From Actinomycetes bacterium (GTDB lineage Bacteria; Actinomycetota; Actinomycetes; Mycobacteriales; Mycobacteriaceae): DNA of 36,249 bases. A model generated the notes under the pieces. The model did no database searches. It was not told the origin of the DNA and saw only the letters and a list, made by a program, of their open reading frames with translations. The translations under genes and the position numbers were made by a program. Numbering within the stretch: the stretch's first letter is position 1; each line of letters begins with the position of its first letter. The stretch spans positions 1-36,249 of the forward strand of contig JAEXZY010000110.1 in NCBI GenBank assembly GCA_023404955.1, in the 5' to 3' direction. This document shows, one piece after another, positions 31,371-36,249 of this stretch.

Positions 31371-32693
31371 ACTGACACGGCGAACGACGCAGGCGCCTCG
31401 ACGACGAAGCTGGCCCGCCGGATCACCGGGCCCCTGCTGTTCTTGTTCATCCTCGGTGACGTCCTGGGCGCGGGGATCTACGCGTTGATGGGGGTGCTGG
31501 CCGGAGAAGTGGGTGGCGTGCTGTGGGCGCCGTTGGTGATGGCGCTGGTCCTGGCGCTGCTGACGGCCGGCTCGTACGCCGAGCTGGTAACCAAGTACCC
31601 CAGAGCCGGCGGGGCCGCCGTCTTCGCCGAGCGCGCGTTCGGCAAGCCCCTGCTGTCGTTCCTGGTCGGTTTCTCGATGCTCGCTGCCGGCGTCACCAGT
31701 GCCGCCGGGTTGGCGCTGGCGTTCTCCGGCGACTATCTCGCGACGTTCGTCGACGTGCCCGTCGTTCCGGCCGCACTGGTGTTCCTCGTGTTGGTGGCGT
31801 GCCTGAACGCCCGGGGTATCAGCGAGTCGCTGAAGACGAACGTGGTGATGACGGTCATCGAGCTGTCCGGCCTGCTGATCGTGATCGCGGTGGTGGCGGT
31901 GATGCTGGGCCGCGGTCAGGGCGACGTCGGCCGCGTCGTCGAGTTCCCGGACGGGTCGACACCGGCGCTGGCGATCCTGGGCGGCGCGATCATCGCGTAC
32001 TACTCGTTCGTCGGTTTCGAGACATCGGCCAATGTGGTCGAGGAGATCAAGGAGCCGAGCCGGGTGTATCCGCGGGCGCTGTTCGGTGCCCTGATCACCG
32101 CCGGCGTGATGTACGCGCTCGTCGGGATCGCGAGTGCGATCGCGCTGCCCGCGAGTGAGTTGTCCGAGTCCTCCGGTCCGCTGCTGGCCGTCGTCGCCGC
32201 GTCCGGTGTCGGGGTGCCCGACTGGGTGTTCAGTCTCATCGCATTGATCGCCGTGGCCAATGGCGCGCTGCTGACGATGATCATGTCCAGCCGGCTCACC
32301 TACGGCATGGCCGAGCAGGGCCTGCTACCCGCCGTGCTGACCCGGGTGTTGCCCCGCCGCCGCACTCCGTGGGTCGCGATCGTCGCGACGACCGCGGTGG
32401 CGATGCTGCTCACCCTGGTCGGGGACCTGTCGACGCTGGCCGAGACCGTGGTGTTGCTGCTGCTGTTCGTGTTCCTGTCGACCAACATCGCGGTGCTGGT
32501 CCTGCGGCGCGACGAGGTCGCTCACCGGCACTTCCGGGTGTGGACGTTCGTACCGGTGCTGGGCGTCGGGTCCTGTGTGCTGCTGCTGACCCAGCAGAGC
32601 GCGCAGGTGTGGCTGTTCGCCGGGGTCCTGCTGGTGGTCGGGGTCGTCCTCTATGTCATCGCCCGCCGGGTGACGCGGCAGGGGAGTTCCTAG
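31347..32693 (+). CDS. APC-family amino acid/polyamine permease
   Basis: A 448-residue membrane transporter with about twelve hydrophobic spans. The conserved TM1 region reads ILGDVLGAGIYALMG, the broken helix with a G-x-G-I-like substrate site of the APC superfamily. Later, FVGFETSANVVEEIKEPSRV in TM6 and the following loop is a second hallmark. It likely imports or exchanges amino acids, amines or related organic cations by ion coupling. A GGAAGGA site precedes the ATG at 31347. The first eight residues are a duplicated MSSD, with a second in-frame ATG at 31359. The stop is shared in a CTAG palindrome with the convergent regulator gene. Confidence 0.87.
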   Translation: MSSDMSSDTDTANDAGASTTKLARRITGPLLFLFILGDVLGAGIYALMGVLAGEVGGVLWAPLVMALVLALLTAGSYAELVTKYPRAGGAAVFAERAFGKPLLSFLVGFSMLAAGVTSAAGLALAFSGDYLATFVDVPVVPAALVFLVLVACLNARGISESLKTNVVMTVIELSGLLIVIAVVAVMLGRGQGDVGRVVEFPDGSTPALAILGGAIIAYYSFVGFETSANVVEEIKEPSRVYPRALFGALITAGVMYALVGIASAIALPASELSESSGPLLAVVAASGVGVPDWVFSLIALIAVANGALLTMIMSSRLTYGMAEQGLLPAVLTRVLPRRRTPWVAIVATTAVAMLLTLVGDLSTLAETVVLLLLFVFLSTNIAVLVLRRDEVAHRHFRVWTFVPVLGVGSCVLLLTQQSAQVWLFAGVLLVVGVVLYVIARRVTRQGSS

Positions 32694-35311
32694 AGCGGCG
32701 CGGACGGGCGGGTGAGCAGACCTGCCTCCTGGGCCCGCCGAACCGCGTCACGCCGACTCGCGGCGCCCAACTTGCCCAGGATCGCCGACACGTGATGATC
32801 GACGGTCTTCACCGACAGGAACAGCCGCTCAGCCAGTTCCGCGTTGGTCAGACCGTCGGCGAGCAAGCGCAGTACATCGAGCTGCCGGCTCGTCAGCCCC
32901 GCCGGATTGGCCAAAGTGCTGGTGCGCCGCGGCCCGGGTACGGCGGACAGTCCCGTCGCACGCAGATCGGCGCGCACCTTCGCCGCTACCGCGTCCGCGC
33001 CCAGGCGATCCAAAGTGTCCAGCGCGCGGCGACACGAGGTGGGTTCGCCGGCCTCGGCGCGTGCCAGCGCCGCGTCGTACGGGCTCGACAGCGCGTCGAA
33101 CGTCTCCGCGGCCTCGTCGAGGCGGCCGCCGAGAAGCAAGGCGTAGGGCTCGGCGATGTCGGTGGCGTCGACCACCGGCGTCCTCAACCGATGCAACCAC
33201 GCGGCGAGCTCGCCTCGGGCCCATTCCAAACCGATGTGAGAAGCGCTGTCGCGCAACAGGTCAAGACACTGCTCGAGGCGAGGTTCGGGGCGTCCGGTCA
33301 TCCAGTGACGCTCGGCGAACGCCGCAGCGACGGGCAACAACCGGATCGGCTCGCCGAAGCGATCGGCGAGATCCCATGCCTCGTCGATCAGTTCGCCGTC
33401 GTTGCCGCCGCGGCGCAGCGCGATCAACCCCCGGATCAGCAGTGGCCACATCCGGGCCAGGGGGGCGCTCGGGCCGGCCAGCACCGAATCGGCATCGGCG
33501 AGTGCTGCCTCCCATTCTCCGGACAGCAGCAGGAGTCGGCTGCGCGAACCGATCTGCACCATTCGGCAGATCGGCAGATCGTGTTCGACCATGAGCGGAA
33601 TGCTGCGGCCCAGTAGGTCCGCGGCCGCACCGAGGCGACGCTGCTCCACGTCGAAGTGGGTGAGATTGGTGTATCCGCTCGAGTAGATCTCGTCGATGTG
33701 CCGCGGCGCCGCTGACAGCACCGCCAACACGCGGTCGCGCGAACCCGGCATTCCGGACAGGACGCCGCAGTACTGCCCGATCAACTCCACACGCGCCGTC
33801 AGGTCGGTGTCGAAGACGGCGGCGGCGATCTCGCGGGCGCGGTCGAGGGCACTTTCGGCCTCGTCGATCCGGTTGGCCTGCACCGAGAGATAGGCCTGCA
33901 TCGCCACACCATGGCCCAGCTGGCAGAGATGCGCCGAGTCATGCTCAGTGTCAACGGGATCGAGCGCCGCGACGGCATCGCCGGCGTGCGCAACGGCCGC
34001 GGCACGGTTGCCGCTGTACCACTCGTAGACCGACAGGGCGTGGTGGTTGGCGCTCACCGCCACCGCGTCGCCCAGGGCGCGGCGCACCAGGAGCGCTCGC
34101 CGGCTCGCCGCGATCGCGTCGGTGAGCCGGTCGGTCAGGTAGTACTCCGCTGCCAGCAATTCGAGTATCTCGGCCTCGACCGCATCGTCGAGCAGGCTGC
34201 TGTGCTGCAGGGCCAACTCGAAGAACCGGCACGCCTGGGTGTGCGCGCCGGCCCGGGTCGCTGCTCGGCCCGCGTCGGCCGCGGTCGCGGCGGCCAGCGC
34301 CGTGTCACCGGCACCGAGCGCATGGTGGGTGAGAACCGCAGGATCCGGCGCAGCGACCGAGCGCAACGCCTCGACGAATCGGCGGTGCAGGCCGGGTTCA
34401 GCGCCCGGCGGCAGTACGGCGGCGACCGCGCGCCGGCAGAGGTCGTGCCGGAAGGCCACGCCGCGGGCGTCCCGTCTGATCAGCTTCGCCCGATCTGCGG
34501 CCCGCAGCGCAGGCAGTGTGACCCCGAGTCCGACGAGCAGGCGATCACCGATCGCGCCAGAGGCGCAGGTCAACAGCGCGAGGAGATCCCATGCATCGGC
34601 GTCCAGGTCAGGGGTGCGGGCCAGGATCGCATCGCGCACCGTGGTGGGGAGCTCGGCGCTCTCGGCGCAATCCTGGTCCAGCATCTCGCACACGAAGAAC
34701 GCGTTGCCGCCGGTGATCCGGTGCAGCCGGGCAGGATCCACGGCACGGTCGCCCACCAGGGCGGTGATGGCGTCCACGTCGAGCGGAGGAACGTTGAGTG
34801 CGTGCCCGTGCGCAGAACGGGCGACGTCCCCGAGGAGTCCGCGCAGCGGGTGGGACACGTCCACCTCGTCATCGCGCACGATTCCGATGATCAGCAGCGA
34901 CGAGTGCGAGGCCCGCCGGAGTAGGAACCGGAACAAGTCGATGGTCGCCTGGTCGGCCCACTGGAGATCGTCGATCACCAGGATCGCCGGCGCGCCCCGG
35001 AGGTCGTCGAAAACCGACGCGAAGATGTCGTAGGGCTGCTGACCGTCGGCGAGTTGGCGCCGCGTGGCTGCACCGAGTCCGTGGGCGACGTCATGCAGAG
35101 GCCCGAGCGGACGCGGAGTGGTCAACGGGTCGCACGCACCCCACAGAACGCGCGTGTGGTCATCGACGTCGCCGATGAACTGCTCGACGAAAGTCGTCTT
35201 CCCCGCACCCGACTCGCCAGACACCAGCACCGCGCCGCCCTGACCGGCACGCGCTCTGGCCTGTAGGGCCGCGAGCTGGTCATGCTGCCGCTCGCGCCCG
35301 GTGAGCGTCAC
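32690..35311 (-). CDS. Large ATP-binding LuxR-family transcriptional regulator
   Basis: An 873-residue LAL-type regulator. The N-terminal ATPase has Walker A GESGAGKTT (32-40) and Walker B ILVIDDLQWAD (110-120), and belongs to the AAA_16/STAND class. A central alpha-helical, TPR-like region of about 500 residues is expected to sense ligands or partners. The C-terminal LuxR helix-turn-helix (806-873) includes LTSRQLDVLRLLADGLTNAE and LSVKTVDHHVSAILGKL. The GTG at 35311 is chosen because the family begins with TGRERQHDQL-type sequence; no clear ribosome site is visible, and an ATG at 35437 is less likely. It overlaps the permease tail by 4 bases. It may regulate the divergent DUF4242 gene or the permease, which is inference. 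Confidence 0.88.
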   Translation of the reverse strand: MTLTGRERQHDQLAALQARARAGQGGAVLVSGESGAGKTTFVEQFIGDVDDHTRVLWGACDPLTTPRPLGPLHDVAHGLGAATRRQLADGQQPYDIFASVFDDLRGAPAILVIDDLQWADQATIDLFRFLLRRASHSSLLIIGIVRDDEVDVSHPLRGLLGDVARSAHGHALNVPPLDVDAITALVGDRAVDPARLHRITGGNAFFVCEMLDQDCAESAELPTTVRDAILARTPDLDADAWDLLALLTCASGAIGDRLLVGLGVTLPALRAADRAKLIRRDARGVAFRHDLCRRAVAAVLPPGAEPGLHRRFVEALRSVAAPDPAVLTHHALGAGDTALAAATAADAGRAATRAGAHTQACRFFELALQHSSLLDDAVEAEILELLAAEYYLTDRLTDAIAASRRALLVRRALGDAVAVSANHHALSVYEWYSGNRAAAVAHAGDAVAALDPVDTEHDSAHLCQLGHGVAMQAYLSVQANRIDEAESALDRAREIAAAVFDTDLTARVELIGQYCGVLSGMPGSRDRVLAVLSAAPRHIDEIYSSGYTNLTHFDVEQRRLGAAADLLGRSIPLMVEHDLPICRMVQIGSRSRLLLLSGEWEAALADADSVLAGPSAPLARMWPLLIRGLIALRRGGNDGELIDEAWDLADRFGEPIRLLPVAAAFAERHWMTGRPEPRLEQCLDLLRDSASHIGLEWARGELAAWLHRLRTPVVDATDIAEPYALLLGGRLDEAAETFDALSSPYDAALARAEAGEPTSCRRALDTLDRLGADAVAAKVRADLRATGLSAVPGPRRTSTLANPAGLTSRQLDVLRLLADGLTNAELAERLFLSVKTVDHHVSAILGKLGAASRRDAVRRAQEAGLLTRPSAPL

Positions 35312-35355
35312 CGGCTGATCGTATCGAGAACTCCCGGCCCGCCGCGTGGGGAAAT

Positions 35356-35368
35356 AGGGAGGTTCTCC
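35356..35368. promoter_or_regulatory. Perfect inverted repeat between LuxR regulator and DUF4242 gene
   Basis: GGGAG-GTT-CTCCC lies 45 bases upstream of the regulator start and about 108 bases upstream of the DUF4242 start. Candidate binding site or leader hairpin in a 164-base divergent region. Confidence 0.35.
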
Positions 35369-35475
35369 CGATGACGGCGGAAGCGTCGGCGAGAAGAGTC
35401 GGGGATGTCCGGCGCGGGTCGGGCATCCATCGAACAACTGACATCGAACGAACAGACCTCGCGAAGGAGAGAGCC

Positions 35476-35775
35476 ATGAAGAGATTTCTCATCGAACGAA
35501 ACATCCCCGGAGCCTCGGAGCTGACCGAGGAACAGTTGGCGGCCATCGCCTGCACCTCGAATGCCGCCGTCGATTCCCTCGGCGTCCCGTACCGCTGGGT
35601 GACCAGCTACGTCGCCGGCGACAAGATCTACTGCCTGCATGAGGCCGATGACGAGGAGACCATCCGGGAGCACGCCCGTCGTGGCGGTTTCCCGGCCGAT
35701 GTGGTGGTCACGGTCGCGCACGAATTCGGGCCGCAGAGCGCCGACGCCGCGCCGACATGCGTTGCAGGGTCGTGA
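35476..35775 (+). CDS. DUF4242 domain protein
   Basis: A 99-residue protein beginning MKRFLIERNIPGASELTEEQ, the DUF4242 pattern. It continues with WVTSYVAGDKIYCLHEADDE, a ferredoxin-like beta-alpha-beta fold with exposed acidic and His residues, and IREHARRGGFPAD. No reaction has been established for the family as far as I know. The ATG at 35476 has GAAGGAG at good spacing; the longer open frame upstream crosses the promoter region and is rejected. The gene is divergent from the large LuxR regulator and followed 50 bases later by a PAS-domain gene, so a sensory or stress setting is plausible. Confidence 0.82.
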   Translation: MKRFLIERNIPGASELTEEQLAAIACTSNAAVDSLGVPYRWVTSYVAGDKIYCLHEADDEETIREHARRGGFPADVVVTVAHEFGPQSADAAPTCVAGS

Positions 35776-35825
35776 CATCTGCTTAGACGGCCGATCACCG
35801 CGGACGGGTGATGGATAATGGCGGC

Positions 35826-36249
35826 ATGCCGGAACCCGCCCGCGCGTCCGCCTCCTCGTCTGGGCTTGCTTCCTCGGGAGGCGACCTCCCGGCCGGTGGC
35901 TTCCGCTTCTGGTTCGTCGGACAGCGCTGGGAGTGGTCCGATGAGGTCGCGCGCATGCATGGCTACGAGCCAGGCACCGTGGAGCCCACCACCGAACTGT
36001 TGCTCTCCCACAAGCATCCCGAGGATCGTCGCCACGTCCAGGAGTTGCTCGATCACGCCCTGCACTACGGCGGCTCGTTCAACAGCAAGCACCGCTTCGT
36101 CGACACCGGCGGTGACGAACACAACGTCATCGTGATCGCCGATCGGATGTACGACGACTCGGGCGCGGTGGTGGGCACCGAGGGTTACTACGTCGATCTG
36201 ACGGAAACGCTCGACGTGGGGCGCCCGGGGGGGCGGGGGGGCGGGCGGG
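35826..36249 (+). CDS. PAS-domain protein, N-terminal part (probable PAS-ANTAR regulator)
   Basis: The first 130 or so reliable residues of a gene that runs off the right edge. After a Ser/Ala-rich leader, a PAS fold is visible: GGFRFWFVGQRWEWSDEVAR, MHGYEPGTVEPTTE, LLLSHKHPEDRRHVQELLDH, KHRFVDTGGDEHNVIVIADR and TEGYYVDLTETL. This arrangement is common in mycobacterial proteins that carry a C-terminal ANTAR RNA-binding domain and act as antiterminators, but that part is not in the window, so ANTAR is inferred. The ATG at 35826 is consistent with family starts, although the ribosome site is weak. From about 36218 the sequence is only G and C and probably unreliable. Confidence 0.75.
   Translation, partial: MPEPARASASSSGLASSGGDLPAGGFRFWFVGQRWEWSDEVARMHGYEPGTVEPTTELLLSHKHPEDRRHVQELLDHALHYGGSFNSKHRFVDTGGDEHNVIVIADRMYDDSGAVVGTEGYYVDLTETLDVGRPGGRGGGR

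Noticed and set aside
33911..34924. A 337-codon plus-strand frame inside the large regulator gene
   Set aside because: Antisense to a well-supported ATPase-LuxR protein; composition is shadow-like.
1..36249. CRISPR arrays, insertion sequences, phage genes, tRNA or rRNA genes
   Set aside because: No regularly spaced repeats, transposase or integrase motifs, cloverleaf-like stretches or conserved rRNA blocks were noticed on either strand.

Overview
The window reads as chromosome of a fast-growing environmental mycobacterium (Mycolicibacterium type). It is uniformly GC-rich and densely packed, with many 1-8 base gene overlaps. It holds a complete yrbE/mce operon with Mce-associated membrane proteins, a discoidin-tailed Ser/Thr kinase, several luciferase-like (LLM) oxidoreductases and the start of a PAS-domain regulator, all typical of that group. 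No rRNA, tRNA, insertion sequence, phage gene or CRISPR array was seen. No gap between genes exceeds about 215 bases.

Left part (1-15.7 kb). A minus-strand operon encodes a meta-cleavage-product hydrolase, a 2-hydroxypenta-2,4-dienoate hydratase (HsaE type) and the N-terminus of an acylating acetaldehyde dehydrogenase (HsaG type). These are steps of the lower pathway after aromatic or steroid ring cleavage. It diverges across a 214-base control region from a complete mce operon (yrbEA, yrbEB, mceA-F), a lipid or steroid importer whose genes nearly all overlap by 1-4 bases. Beyond mceF lie three small exported proteins, two Mce-associated membrane proteins, an enoyl-CoA hydratase-like protein and a fourth small exported protein. 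The gene content suggests uptake of a hydrophobic compound and its breakdown.

Middle (15.8-25.7 kb). A GNAT acetyltransferase, a membrane Ser/Thr kinase with an extracellular discoidin-like sensor, a DUF2252 protein and a lytic-transglycosylase lipoprotein come first. An operon follows with a trehalose synthase (TreS) of the Pseudomonas stutzeri type, an LLM oxidoreductase resembling F420-dependent glucose-6-phosphate dehydrogenase (FGD), and a second GH13 enzyme resembling classical mycobacterial TreS. The FGD-like protein keeps the four catalytic residues of FGD but appears to have lost the residues that hold the substrate phosphate. This makes the operon the best candidate here for an undescribed pathway, oxidation of a non-phosphorylated sugar linked to trehalose/maltose metabolism.

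Right part (25.6-36.2 kb). A sulfotransferase diverges from a TetR-DUF1214 pair. A VOC protein follows. An LLM oxidoreductase is translationally coupled to an APH-fold protein with a degenerate catalytic loop. Then come an APC permease, a large ATPase-LuxR regulator, a DUF4242 protein and a truncated PAS-domain gene. The last 32 bases are pure G/C, mostly G, and look like a sequencing or assembly artefact.

Protein families were recognised from motifs and recalled family sequences. No database search was run.
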